Positions 1 through 27,839 of a DNA stretch of 64,000 nucleotides are shown here, piece by piece. The notes beneath the pieces are model-generated. The model was not told the DNA's origin, did no database searches, and saw only the letters and a program-made list of their open reading frames with translations. The stretch's first letter is position 1, and each line of letters opens with the position of its first letter. Origin of the DNA: Apostichopus japonicus (Eukaryota; Echinodermata; Holothuroidea; Aspidochirotida; Stichopodidae); assembly GCF_037975245.1 (NCBI RefSeq), contig NC_092575.1, positions 24,406,841 to 24,470,840 of the forward strand, read 5' to 3'. Made by a program: the position numbers and the translations under genes.

Positions 1-2830
1 TGCTGTTGGTTTTGCCCGGTAACGATTGTAAGTTAATTATAAAGAATGTAATTGTCGCCAATCTTTCTCTATGTCTTGTTTCATGTTACCAAATGTTATT
101 TGCTATACTTCTTCCTTTTTTGTGCATTGTTTTATAAGAAGAAATATAATGCACTATTATGTTATTATTATGTTATTATTGATTTGTTCAATTCATGTGT
201 TTATTTCACCAATGTTTGTATATTGATATATTGATATCTTTACTTTCTAGTTTTCACCGTGGTCTTGTTCAAACCACGCGTGTGAATAAATGGGCTAAAA
301 CATACAACCACCTTGTTCAGCTTCATTGAGCGTCGTCTTGGTGACAGACTGAATATCTGGTTTACCTTGATGATGTTATTGTTATTGTTAACTCATTCAA
401 AGAATGTTGAGGGAAGTTTATGCGCCATATAAACGGTTCCTTATCCATTTACTAATGAGTTTCATTCGATCTCAAATTTCGTCGTGCGGACACTTTGCGG
501 ATATATATCAAAATAATATAGTGGATATAGTCAAAAGTTGCATGATTTGAATGAAAATTCACTATAATGCAGCCACCTAAGGAATTAAATTGCTATGGGG
601 AATTGAGTGTCGAATAAGATCAATGATCTTATCAATACTTCTCAAACTAAGAAAGTTTCTTTTAACTGTGTATAGTTAATATATACATATTTCAGTAATT
701 CATTGGTGTGTTCGTAATAAAAAGGAAACACAAATACATGAATCAGTATATAAAAGTTCCTTAATGATTTATTCACTTTTAATTTCATTTATTTATTAAT
801 TACATGGCAACTTTAATAGGATACTCATCGTTATTTTAGTTCCCCTCAAAGTCATTGTTTTTCTTTATTTTGTTGTTTTGTAAAGTATATCAATTAAAAT
901 AACCGATGTTATCCGCTGTTAGTGGACCGGAACCACCGCTGATGATAAAAGTCCAGAAGAAAAACTATACTAGGGGATACTTGTAGCCTATAGGTTGGCC
1001 CATGTGCCCAAACGTAGGGACTTCAAAGAGTAATCCAGGGGCTGAAGTTGATGGAAAATATCTGCATCGTTAGGTCAAAATCACATTTTACCGTAGCATA
1101 TTGTATCGCCAAAGGATCATTTGAAAGATTATCGCACTGAACTAATCGTTTGTTATAAAGGAAACAACAAACATACATATAACTCAAATAGGAAACACCT
1201 TCAGCATGACTAAGCCATGGTATTTGATTTCCAAAGCCGTGCAGGACCGTCTCAAGGAAGGGGAAGGGGAGGGGGAGGTGATGAGTTTTTGCCCGAAATT
1301 TGAAACCTTCCCCAAATTTTTGCACTACACGAACCGCATGAAACATGCTGATACCGGCGACGAGTATGGTTTTATTGAAATTGTCATTTGCAAGCAGGGG
1401 CGTGCCTATATAGATTATTTGGCACCTGGGGCGGATCATTCCTTTGTCACCCTTGCAGGTGATGCCGTGATGGGAGAGGGGTCTAAGCAAAGGGGGAACC
1501 CTTTGAGAACTTTTTGTCTATGCAAGGTGGCTAGATGCAAACTGGTGCTTTCTTTGTCAAAGCTTTGTCGTAAATCGAGATGCTACTGGAGCAGCACATG
1601 ACAGAGTACCATAAGACGACATCAGAGGTAAACCTAAAAAAGTGTAACACCACCGAAGAGGTACTGACGGAGCTTCTAGGGGGGGGGGGAAGCGGGAAAC
1701 TTACCCTCGAGTTGAACGAGCAAAACCCAGTCACAAGAGAGTTCCTGTGGGGTTTGCTCATTTTGCCCCAAGGAGGGGCCAAGGTAACAATTACCCCGTC
1801 CAGAAGTTTATTAATTTTTGGCATCCGGCCGAATGGGTGGATGAGAGCAAATTTCAAATGGATCACGGTAATGGCCCAACGACAAAGATCACGGTCCAAT
1901 CTCGTGGTTTGTGATTTATTACTCAAGCGTTCCTGAAAAATATTCGCCAAAGAAAGCCCACATACCCCCCCCCCCAAGAAAAAAAAATTGTTCAAAGAAA
2001 TATCAAATAGAATTGTGCACTCTAGGTCTACATTAGTGATGTGTCCTTTAAGCTTCACGGTTCCCGTTGGAAATGAAATAGAATTTCGCGAGAGATGCTG
2101 ACATAGATCGGCTACAATGCTGTTACAACCATACCCAGTTACTTAAATGTCAGTGTGTTTGTGTGTGTGTGTGGGGGGGGGGGGGGTATTACTCTATTAA
2201 TCTGAGGAAAATCGTAAACATGCAGTTGGTTAATGAAAAGATATAACTCTTAATCTTTAGAGGAAAGAATTAGAATTATGGTATGAAGTTAAATATTTCA
2301 CTACATCATCCGCCTCCACGTTGACCGAAACCAACTCGTTGAGTTATGTAGGTCTACGTAGTGTAAATTGGATAGAGAGCTGCCATTGGTTTTGTACGTC
2401 CATTCATGTGGCTGTATACTTTGGTACCTAACTGTAGCTAACAGGAACGGTAAGCTCTGTAGATGGGATATCCCTGGACAGAGAAAATGGATTTCTATAC
2501 CCAGATATTAATGATTAACTCAATGAACATGCCAACCTTATATGAGGTTGTACAAGGTTAGGTCAATATTATTATACCAGGGAGCTGACACGAACAGCTC
2601 CATGGGAATTGGCTGCCCTTCGTTGGTATCTTAGTAAACTGAAATATCAACGAAACCCTCTTATAGAACTTGCTCACAATGGCAACAATAGAAACTAATA
2701 TATGAACTGATACAGTCCAGTGATCATATCTTTACACAATAACATGTTTACATGCTGAAGGGAACACCCCCCGATCATAAAGGTCAAAGAGTATGACTAT
2801 TGCTGTCGTATTAATCCAACCCCTCTGTGA
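1..2830. other. No gene recognised
   Basis: AT-rich DNA with poly-G and poly-T runs. Overlapping open frames on both strands lie between about 1023 and 2058, but I recognise no domain, splice structure or consistent reading frame in them. They may be part of a dispersed repeat. A TG/G run lies near 2155-2187. Confidence 0.4.
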
Positions 2831-2837
2831 AGAAATA

Positions 2838-3180
2838 AAACCCCCATGTAAAGATTAAACCACCATGTAAAGATTAAACCCCCATGTCAAGATTAAAACA
2901 CCCATTTAAAGATTAAAACACCAATGTAAAGATTTAAACACCCATGTAAAGATTAAACACCCATGTGAAAATTAAAACACCCATGTAAATATTAAACCAC
3001 CATGTAAAAATTAAACCCCCATGTGAAGATTAAAACACCCATCTAAAGATTAAAACACCAATGTAAAGATTTATACACCCATGTAAAGATTAAACACCCA
3101 TGTAAAAATTAAAACACCCATGTAAAGAATTTAACACCCATGTAAAGCATTAAAACACCCGTGTAAAGATTAAACACCCA
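2838..3180. repeat. Minisatellite, about 19-bp unit
   Basis: Tandem array of an imperfect unit of about 19-20 bp, core cacccatgtaaagattaaa, with roughly 17-18 copies. Substitutions and small indels vary between copies. The spacing is too regular and spacer-free for a CRISPR, and the host is eukaryotic. Confidence 0.85.
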
Positions 3181-4785
3181 CGTCTATAATAGCCCCAGCT
3201 GGATTGAAAACCTCACAAATTCTCCAACATTGTTCCATGAGCTGAAAAATAGGACATTTTTACAGCGAACTTTTTATAAAAAGGGGAGGGGCCACCGATT
3301 CCCCTTTGAAACCTTCCATCGACGTCATAACATCTTTAAGTCAACCCGCCCCCACTCCCAAAAACATGGTGGTTACACACCTGACTGTTTACTCCTTATT
3401 CAACAAAGAATGACAACAGGACCACAGAGTCCCAGAAATCAGAGATAGGAGAAAGTAACCGAAATGGCTAAATATATGGTGACGTAACAGGAAACCGAAA
3501 ACTACACTGTAACAGAAAACAATCCACTTATTTTGTTTTAAACTGAAATAATTGCTTGCATGATATATTTTGGATTCTCTGTATAACAATAAGGATATTC
3601 CATCCTTTCAAGTGAGTTTTAAAGGAATTAAACGTCATGCGACGGTACCACAACTTCAGAAATTGTATAATTATGTTCCTGGGCTTCATCTTAACACCTA
3701 TGATCATTCATATTTAACACTCGTATCATATAGCACTTGTTATGTGTCTCCAAATATTACATTAATACAACCACTAAAAAAATTACCCCCAAAGTTAAGT
3801 TTTTTATTATATGCTTAGCATCTTAAGAAATAGAAGGGAAGGTTTCAAAAGATGTTTATCGCAGCCATGTAGGAGTCTCAGATAAACGTTTGCCTGAAAT
3901 CTCAAATTATCTTCTTTTTTTCTAAGGCTATTGTATCTTTGTGTTTTTATTCATTCTGGAGGGAACTTAACACAATTTTAGAGTCTCTCTAAACTCCACG
4001 TTACGATTGATACCGGCACATCCCGGCAAAACACAAGTTCTGAATATGGTACAACCTTGTCACAATTATTTTTTGAGTGTTGACTCTGAGATTTCCAGAG
4101 TATCTGCATTCACTTCACATGTCGAGTAACGTATTCAACCTAAGATGAGACTGTTATACTGATCTGAATAATATTTAAGTAAATTGTCTATATTGTGTGT
4201 ATCTCATATGGCCTTATAGTCTTACAGATAATACTGGGGAAATAGTGAATAATGTAGCCGCTAAAACATTCCCATTCAAGAAACTGATCTTGTCTGGTAA
4301 AGTTTTGAATAGAATCAAATAACATTGTGACATTTGTAAAAAGTTCTCGTACTTTATGCTATCTACTAACATAGATCAAAATGCACTTGGTCATTGGAAT
4401 ATTAGATATTCTCCGTTCATTTTTTTATGTATTATTTTGTTGATAAATGAAATACATTATATACAACCTATGGTCCTTGTTTTTCTAAGAGATTGGATCG
4501 AAAAATTGCCCGGCTCAAACTAAGGTTCAATACGGTTTATCTCACCGAGTAAACAACATTAATAACCAGTGTTGTACAGAAGGGGAAAAAATTAGCAATT
4601 GGCTCCTAAATGAAAAACCAGAATTCAAAAACGCATCGTGTTTCGATGATGTAACATGAGCAGCTTTCTTCTTTCATCTGACATAATGTATAGTGAGGTT
4701 GTACAACATACTTGATCTTAGTAATACAGTGTGATGTGACAAACAATAAATTCACAATGACACAGGCTGTACTGAAATGACCATA
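3181..4785. other. No gene recognised
   Basis: AT-rich sequence. Short open frames near 3230-3448 and 3570-3818 show no recognisable domain. Confidence 0.4.
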
Positions 4786-5465
4786 GACCTCAAAAACAGG
4801 CTTCTTGTACTAAATGTGATATATACATCAACATACTAAATATGACGTTTGTACTTGTTGTAATATTGTGTAAAACATTTGTTTGGACAATTTGACCCCT
4901 GGTGAACTCAAACGACCATTGACCTCCGCCCACAACATTAGGCTTTTGTACTCAATGTGGTACAATTACATACCAAATATGCGATCTGTCCAAGCTTCCC
5001 TTTGGTTTTTTTTTTTTTTTGGAAAGTGCGTTAGTGTAGAGAGACAGGTAAAAGGGGAGTGAAGTAAATACTTGGCGTTTATGACTTCAAATGACCTTTA
5101 ACCTCCACTAAAAGCAATAAAGCCTCCTTAAATTTGATATGGTATATCTACAATATGGTTATATCATGTTTACATGGTTTGCAAAATGTGACCTTTGATG
5201 ACCCCAAATGACCATTGAAATCATACAAAGCATATAGGCTTCTTGTACTCAATACTGTTCCTATACATCTTAAATATGAGATCTGTCCAAGCTCACCTTC
5301 TTGAGATATCTTGTTTACAAGGTCTCAATTTGACATCTGGTGACCCCAAATGATCTCCAGGATGCACAATAGGCTTCATGTACTCAATGTGGTTCTTCTA
5401 CACACCAAATATGAAATTTTACCGGGCTCCCTTTTTCAGATATCGTGTTTACAAGCTGGGCGTCA
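4786..5465. repeat. Degenerate tandem repeat, about 120-180 bp
   Basis: Four to five diverged copies of one unit. Each carries the succession 'aggcttcttgtactcaatgt', then 'aaatatgagatctgtccaag', then 'gatatcgtgtttacaa', then 'tgaccccaaatgacc'. The 'ggctt..tgtact' landmark recurs near 4799, 4940, 5241 and 5371, with a weaker copy near 5119. No coding function is seen. Confidence 0.7.
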
Positions 5466-8400
5466 CAAACGCGCACACAAATACGCCATCATGAAAGCAA
5501 AGGTGACGATTATCATCGAAACAACGTTAGGCGATAGCTTTTACACCTGTCTGATAACCATTATCAGTGTTGCAACTCAACTTAACATGTTTTATGAGGT
5601 GAAAAGTAGACCGTCAGGAAATAAAATATTCGTAATATTGTAATCTGATATCGAACATAAACCAATCACGGTTCACGAACCAGTGTTTTATTAGGATTTT
5701 GAAACGTTCGTCCCAGGGACACATCGCCTCGAAAATGGAATGCAACAGATAAAAGCTTGCATCCGCTCATACACTTCTTTGATAAAACCTCAGGCCAACG
5801 AGCTGTTATATGACCTTTATCAAGTGGAACATTTCTTGATCCCATTGCTGTCAGCTATAGAATTAAACTACTTAGTATGGTAGAGGTCTTTATCCACACA
5901 AATAATGAAAAACAATGAAAACATAGCTGCAGTATAAATCAAACAAATGTATAAATTAGAATGTTCACCAAAGCTGATGTTTATCCTGTTCTGGTCAGCA
6001 ACGCCTAAGCTTTTTACAATTCACTGAACTATTTTCCATTCCCTAAAGCATGCTTCCTGACCCTCTAGCCATGTCTATTCGAATTTGCAATTAGACGGTC
6101 GTAGTGATTTTTTGTTATATTTACAGATTGATAGACACAATTGAAAACAAAAGATTAATTGTAATGTGATCCCAAAGCTATAGTAAATTTTCCTACATTT
6201 CGGCCCATACAGCCGGTGCACAGTTCTCGGTTAACAGATTTAAATAACATGAGCCGATGAGAGCCATTCAAAGGCGTTTCTCATTATAGGGAACGGCATA
6301 TGGAACGTCAGTCTTTAGTTGTTACTCACCATCACGCAGGATCCGTCGTTTAGGCACATTTGTACAGTCTAGGTACTTTGAATAGATGCGACAAGCATGT
6401 TCTAACCTTTATGCCATACTTTGTTTTGTACTGGGGAGAGGGCGGTCGTAATAAGTTTCTTGACTGTGATATTACTATAATGGTATTCCTGTAGGGGAAA
6501 TAAGTTGAAAGATTTGTTTTTTCATATATTGGTCTAGCTCCAAAGATATGGAAACAAAGCAAACCAACATTGAACTAAAGAACTCCACTGCATGAACAAA
6601 CCGAAATTGTAATGAAACCAGGCATATAGGTATCATATTTTGAAATGAAATTTGCAGAGCCACCGACAACGGGTTGTGGGCGGGGCATGGCCTCAATAAT
6701 TTCAAAGCAGTGATTTCCAAATAAACATATTTTAACATGTAAAGTTGTTGAATTTTGACAATTCTTGGCCTCGGGCTGTTTTGCCCACACCACGCCCCAC
6801 AAATAAGAAACCCGTATCGGTGCTCTGATTACCAAATTAAAGGAGGAATGTAAAAATATACTTCTTTAACGTATGAAGCGATGCAGAAAGTATGACAATA
6901 ATCTAATTTAGTTGTCCATGTATCATACACCATGAAAAATTGAACATTGTTTCTCTTCATCAAATGAAAGTTGAAAGAACAAAACAAACACAGACATTCT
7001 ATAAAGAAACTAGGTGAAACAATGGAGTTATCCAGGTTTACTTTACTTGTATATAAATCTGAGTAAATAGTCAAATAACGTTTGTATAAATGCTAACACG
7101 ATGGACATATTTTTAATGTGCAAAATGCACAACATGATACAGTCTATGGAAAGTGGTTATCAGAAGATTACATACACTCAAATAGCTGTTCTAGCTATTG
7201 TTTCCTGTTATGAACTGATATTACACCCCCTCCCCATCCCATTCCCTCTAGTAGCATTCATTAACAACATACAATAAATTAAGATTTAATATTCGAACTC
7301 TTCAATAGCCCTCATCACAACTTGCACAGTGTTCAATAGTCACTTCCGTGCTCATAATTGGGATCATGATAACTTCAAAGTTTTAGCTTGAATCTTGGTA
7401 ACCATATTTGCATTTCCACTTCCTCCAATCTTACATTTTTAATGTACAACATACATTCTATGAAAGTTATTATCAAATGATTACATACACAATAGCTTTT
7501 GAACTTATTGTTTTGCTTTTATGAACTGATAATACTGATAATGCTGCCTCGCCCTATCCCCCTCGCCCAACCCCCGCCTCCTCCCCCCAAGTCTACTAGC
7601 ATTCTTTAACAAATTAAGTAAACACGAAGATATAATGTTAACACACTCAAGTACCCCTTTAACACATCAATCAATTTGTCAGTACACTGTTCAATATGAA
7701 AATAATAAATACATAAGAAGTGTAAAAGTGAAATTAAAGTTTATAGGAGAAAAATCTTTACACCTGCCTCCCTACAATTCTTCAGCCATTCCTTACAGTA
7801 AAAATTAAGATGTATATGTAAATGCAATAATCAATATGAACATAATAGTAATAAACCAAGAAGTTGAAAAATTAAAAAAAACTGATAACAGGAAAAACCT
7901 CAAACCTTGTTATATTCTCTGTGTATATTTGGCTATTTATATCAGCTGAACCAGGGTACATTTTTTGTTATTGAAGTGAAATGAAAAAATGTATTGCTTT
8001 ATGCTGATGATGCTACTTACTCTTGAGATGATGGATGCAAAATTTAGTTAAAAAAGATCTTATTCACATAAAATAACTGAGGATGTAATATTGTGAATAG
8101 ATTCCTCACGTAGTATTACTGCATGACGTTAGTATGACGTTATATTTACCAGTAGGGTCTCGTTATGTGTTACAGTTTAGTCACTATAGAAATGATTTCT
8201 GTACATAATTTTAATTACATCCTGTAGCTTTGGAGGTATTTTAGTTAGGTTTGTTATGGATCCTTCTGCTTTTGATCTAAATAAATGGTTAGAGCAATGA
8301 TTTCTTTATATATATTTACTTTCTTCTCTCTGACTGTTCTTGTAGTTTTATCAAGAGTGCTTACAATCTTCCATGCTGTAGCTTCTCTATGAGCCTCGTC

Positions 8401-9055
8401 TCTATATCAAGATTGCAGCAGAGCCTGTCACAATCACACCATGGCCAGTCGAGTTTTAACTTCCACTGAACATGTATAATAAAACACTCTGTGTTCATGA
8501 TTGGGAAGATCACTATAGCATACCTCCATTTTGGTTACCCTATTTTTATTTTCACTGCTTCTACGTAGACGTACTCCCAACCAGGATATTTTACATAAGT
8601 TTTGTTTCTAACACAGACTTTAATAACATGTCATTAGTATTTACCCAAAACTTTTCTCATGAAAAATATACTCCTAATTATTGCAAGACATATAGAAGAG
8701 TTCCTTAAAATACCATTGTGTGTCTTTAAAGGGTTTAATGGCACAAATTAAATATTGCAGTTGGTTTTGAGCTACCATTTCTTGAATCTTTAGCGTTTGT
8801 TAATGGCTATCCTCTGTGACAGGGAAATGAAGACGTTTTAAACCTATTTCATTTGAGTTAAAGCCATGTCTCTGCTGTTTTGGAAATTTGAAGGACTGTC
8901 AGGTTCTGTTCTAAAGAAAAAAAAACATTTCATTTACATAAGGCAACACTAACTCCCTTAAAAGTGATTTTTTCAACACAATATTGGCAAACTTGATATT
9001 TGAGTATTCATTTACTTTCTCTTGAATGTGGAGAAAATGCAGTCGTCGTCATTGT
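5466..9055. other. No gene recognised
   Basis: AT-rich sequence on both strands. Several open frames of 60-90 codons (for example 6350-7074 minus and 8472-8708 plus) have no recognisable motif, no splice context and no frame-to-frame continuity. Confidence 0.4.
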
Positions 9056-9060
9056 CGTGG

Positions 9061-9091
<31 letters not shown>

Positions 9092-9107
9092 GAACATCAT
9101 CATCAAT
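9061..9107. repeat. (TCA)n microsatellite, 3' tail of a retroelement
   Basis: About ten TCA units with a small interruption. On the minus strand it reads (GAT)n just after the coding end of the adjacent reverse transcriptase relic. Short tandem 3' tails of this kind are typical of CR1/L2-clade non-LTR elements. Confidence 0.7.
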
Positions 9108-9113
9108 CAGTAT

Positions 9114-9960
9114 TTATAAAGCGCTGATATTGTGGACCACTTCAAAAGCGCCTTGAATGAGAAAGGTTTTAAGCTGTTTCTTAAAACTGTTCAGGGAGTG
9201 GAAATGTCTGATCAGTTCATGTGGCATGGAATTCCATAAACGAGGGCCAATTCTAACAAAATGCACGACCACCGTATCCATTGAATTTGAAGCAAGGTTC
9301 AATAAGGAGTTTAGCATGTTGAGAGCGGAGAATATGAGTTGGCTTGTGAGAGGAGATAATGATCACACAGATATTGAGGTGTTTGCTCATCCAAGTATTT
9401 GATAGTTGATTCTTTGTTGAATTGGAAACCAGTGAAGGTGATATGGTGCTGAGAATATATGCTTAGGTTTTATCATGTTAAGAATAATTCTAGCTGCACT
9501 CTTTTGGACAACCTGAAGCTTGTTTATTCAACATTTGTGAAGGCCAGCTAAAACACTATTACAACAATCTGGACGAGATGTGACAAAAGCATGAACCAAT
9601 GTTTCATCAGTTCTGATATCAAGTGACTTTAATATGGCATTGATGTTGCGCAAGTGATGGTATGCTGCCCTGCAGATTGATGACACATATATGATACCCA
9701 GGTCACGTACAGATGATGAGCTCTCAACAACATCACTCCCCACTTGTATTATAGAGACCGGGATCCTCTCCTTAAAGTATGGAAGAGTTAAAACAAGTAG
9801 ATCAGTCTTGTCATCATTCAGTTTGTGGTGGGTAACTTTCATCCATAAACATAGGTTCTGAAATACACCTCTCAATGGTGCTGAATGACGTCATGTTCAC
9901 CACTGTTATTATCTAAGTCGAAGAACAAATGGTTGTGATCCACATACATATGAACATCCT
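9114..9960 (-). pseudogene. Non-LTR retrotransposon RT relic (CR1/L2-like)
   Basis: This is the C-terminal part of a non-LTR reverse transcriptase ORF, read 9960 to 9114 on the minus strand and broken by several frameshifts and stops. Visible in order are: a relic of the catalytic YADD box reading as YVDH in 'MYVDHNHLFFDL' (about 9950-9910); 'HKLNDDKTDLLVL' with the conserved LN.DKT signature; 'SSSVRDLGIIY'; 'LVHAFVTSRPDCCNSVLAGL', matching the family pattern LVHAFVTSRLDYCNSLL; 'KLQVVQKSAARII'; and 'GPRLWNSMPHELIRHFHSL' near the end. The lost catalytic Asp and the breaks mean it is inactive. It lies 3' of the receptor gene and ends in the (GAT)n tail. Clade assignment is from motif appearance only. 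Confidence 0.85.
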
Positions 9961-10204
9961 AGGTTGTGATTCATGCATGTAACTGCTATAGGAGAGAGTA
10001 GTTTGTTGCGATGAAACATTCTTCATCACGCTTGTCATAAACATACACTTCAAAATTACAGCATAAGCATGTGGACAATGATGAGATGAGGGCTCCATTT
10101 AACAAAGCAACTGACCATGCAGAACGTGAAGGAAAAAATGCAAGAAATGTAAACTTTGCAGTTCCCACTTGATATTATAGGAGACAAAATCGAAACCAAA
10201 GGTT

Positions 10205-24974
<14,770 letters not shown>

Positions 24975-25206
24975 AATTTCTCAAGTATATGTCAAATATT
25001 AGTCACCGTTAATTTCAATTTCTTCTTTAGGATTAGTCCTAGTTTCTTAGTTTCTTAAAAGTCCCAATAAAAAAGCGGCAAATACATGGAAAGATATAAC
25101 TTGAATTTATTTCGTAAATCCCCGTGGTTTATGCTATAACGTCAGTTACGCAGTGCTAATCACCACCACTGTATAGAACTATATGAACACCCCGCACTAG
25201 TATCCA

Positions 25207-25213
25207 CTTTATA
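25207..25213 (-). promoter_or_regulatory. Possible TATA box of the receptor gene
   Basis: TATAAAG on the minus strand about 235 bp upstream of the start codon. A start site would be expected near 25180. Support is position and sequence only. Confidence 0.3.
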
Positions 25214-25657
25214 ACCTGACGTCCGTGCAGCGAAACAACCCACAATGTAAACATAGGTCGTTTGCATAGAATCATTTCCTCTTCACACCTTTCTACTGCT
25301 TGAATGTAGTCATTAGTTAGATAAGAGATTCGTGATTTTCCCTTTGTAAGTCACCTAGTATTTCAGTTTCTATTGCGTCTCATTGTAACACGTTAGAATA
25401 AGGTGTGTCAAAGTTGTCCTCGATTCCTGGCTTGAATCAATATTCAAGTGAAATGTTATGTGCATGCATGCTACACCTTTTTTTTTTTCACTCTCAGCCC
25501 TGCACGCCTTTCGGACTTGGGCCGGACTCCAAGAGACCCACAGCCACATATTCTGAGAGAGAGTGGTGGAGGTGGAGGGGGGGGGTGGCACTGGCGGAGC
25601 TAAGTGTTTTTGGTTAGGGGGGACCAGAATGGTCTGTAGGGGCGCTTTCGACACTAT

Positions 25658-27572
25658 CAGAGCCTTATATACAGAGAGTTGCGACAACTCGGGTCCGGGA
25701 ATTTTCGATCACGTGACCTCATGGCACCATTTTGGGACCAACTAATTCTGGCCGTAATATCGACAACAACGTACGTTCTAGCAGTCAACATCTGCGCTGC
25801 CATCACAGAATGCCTGGCTGTTCAGCGTGGGGCTGTTCGAATCGTCCCGAAAATGGGTCAAAGCTATTCAGATTCCCAACAAACCCAGATCGGAGGAAAA
25901 CATGGGAGGCGAAAGTAAACAGGCTTCACTGGAAGGCGAACTCCAATCACCAACTTTGCGATGTGAGTACTTCACCTAGGCCTAGTACAATGAACTAAGA
26001 TTCGTAACACTAGGCCTAGCCTAGTCCAAAACCAGGACTGTGGGTTACACCACACAGTCCTTACAGCTATGTATGGTGCACTGTGCAGTGTACATACACA
26101 CATAGTTAACAGCACAGAAAACAGAGCATAAATTTCAGGCATGAAAATGGTCTATTTTAACAAGTTCTGATCAAGAAAGTTGCGATGTTGGGATGAGATC
26201 TGTCATAAGGTGCATAAAAATATCTCTGCAAAGTTTAGTGAGTATTTTCCTTAAATTGAAGGCTCCAGTGTGGCAAGACAAATCGGGGATCTACGAAGCA
26301 CAGTGTGCAATACAAAGCACCAAGGGCTAGCCTAGCCCCCTAATGAAAAACTGCTTGGCTCCATTGAGTCATGAGCTTGTTTTGATTATTATTTATGAAA
26401 ATTTGGGGTGGCGATCTGGCAGACCATTGAAATGATTAATCATTCTGCTTTGCACTTAATGATTTGAATTGAACTGGTCCATAACTCCTCTATCTTCTAT
26501 GAAATAATATTGAAAAATTAGGTTACTAAAATATCACTGTAGGCTAGGTAAAAATATTTCCTAGAACATTGTGTCCTGTTAGAGGATAGCAGGTAAACTA
26601 ACAGAGTCAACTGAAAACCATAGGCCTAATTAGGCTCAGGAATCATGTTTGTCCATGTCATACATAGGTATGGTATACAGATCCTAATTCATATTCTTAC
26701 AACCGGGCAGTTGCAAGCAAAAGAGGACATAACCCAGGAAATTCAATTTGACTGAGCCTAGGCCTAGCATTTTACCGTGGTTGGCGGGCAACTCCAGCGT
26801 ACTCCAGGAACCGACCACGTTCTCTGAACCTGGAGGAGAGGGAGGGATTAATTCATGTTTTCCCGACGTGGCTGTTTATATCCGACCGACGAGACCAATT
26901 GTGATACCCCGAAACAATCCCCCTCCCCTGCCCCACATGTCACCTTTAACCCTGCGCTCTAAATTTTGTGGGACTGGAACACAGACAAAATGTGATTGGT
27001 CCATTTAGCTACCATAGCAACCAATTTTCAAAGACCTAGCTTCATGATTCTGTGCACAATGTCAGTACCAGTCACATGTCCAAATATCAACTTCATCAGC
27101 CATTGCTAGCTCAAGTTACAGTTAATCCCAATTTTGACCAATCACAGGCTTTGTTTGGTTACCATGGCAACAATGGAAGAATGTACATTATTCCGCAACT
27201 GTGCAATATGTGTTACAATATGATATATAACCAGTCATAATATAATTTTACCGTACCAGAATATCAACTGTTGAATTTGCACTTCCAAATGTGCCAACCT
27301 CATCCCCTTGAATTTGAGCGCAGCCAATCCCTCCCCCCCCCCCTCCCGTTCGACACTCGACGCCCTACTTACACAGCCTCGGCGCATAAAAGCACCACAA
27401 CATGAGCAGGCCAAAAATAAAACCCAGAATCCCGCTCACACTTCTACAATGCCATCGAAAAATTCCCCCATCCACCTGAACGCCCATTCCCACACATACT
27501 GTATGTTGCCCATTTGGCCCCAAAATGGCGCCCAAATTTCAGTTGTCGCAACTCTCTGTATATAAGGCTCTG
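25658..27572 (+). mobile_element. P-like DNA transposon (non-autonomous) with THAP exon
   Basis: A 1915-bp element with perfect 32-bp terminal inverted repeats beginning CAGAGCCTTATATACAGAGA (25658-25689 and 27541-27572), flanked by the 8-bp duplication GACACTAT (25650-25657 and 27573-27580). The empty site is visible in the sister hAT-like element 2 ('ttcgacactatctaag'). It contains one THAP zinc-finger exon. No catalytic domain is seen in the remaining 1.6 kb, so this is probably an internally deleted copy. THAP plus an 8-bp duplication fits the P superfamily. Confidence 0.9.
25810..25962 (+). CDS. THAP domain exon (P-like transposase N terminus)
   Basis: Starts at ATG 25810 and encodes 51 residues: 'MPGCSAWGCSNRPENGSKLF', then 'RFPTNPDRRKTWEAKVNRL' and 'HWKANSNHQLCD', followed by a consensus donor gtgagt. 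The C-x4-C pair, the F.FP and RR..W signatures and the third Cys before the donor fit the C2CH THAP zinc finger. The final His, expected just after 'LCD', would be on the next exon, which I did not find. THAP domains bind DNA at transposon ends. It is probably a remnant with no catalytic partner in this copy. Confidence 0.88.
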
Positions 27573-27839
27573 GACACTATCTAAGCGGAGCGCCACCACA
27601 GATTGGCGCGGAGCGTACAGAATTTTTTTGAGTAAAGATACTACCCTATAGATCGCCGGAAATGACCTTTTCCGGGCCTTGCTAATTTGTAGCTAATGTG
27701 ACAAATGTCAATAGGTAGATGAGAGCGCCAAAAAAAAAGTCAGTAATCGCGAATAAGTAAAAAGTGGTAAAAAAAGCTGAAAAGGGCGCCAGCAGTTCAT
27801 TTGAGTCCATCGGCTGACTGTATGGACGCTCCGCCACTG

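Larger units (their letters stand above)
25589..27839. mobile_element. hAT-like miniature element 3, split by a P-like insertion
   Basis: Left part 25589-25657 and right part 27581-27839 together match element 2: the same 'accagaatggtctgtagggg' followed by cgctttcgacactat on the left, and 'ctaagcggagcgcc', 'ccgggccttgctaatttg' and terminal CCGCCACTG on the right. The left end reads CACTGGCGGAGC. I could not find a clean flanking duplication for this copy. Confidence 0.85.

Noticed and set aside
1023-2058. Possible gene from overlapping open frames
   Set aside because: Frames overlap on both strands with no domain, no splice continuity and poly-G artefacts.
2838-3180. CRISPR-like array
   Set aside because: Contiguous tandem repeat without spacers in an animal genome.
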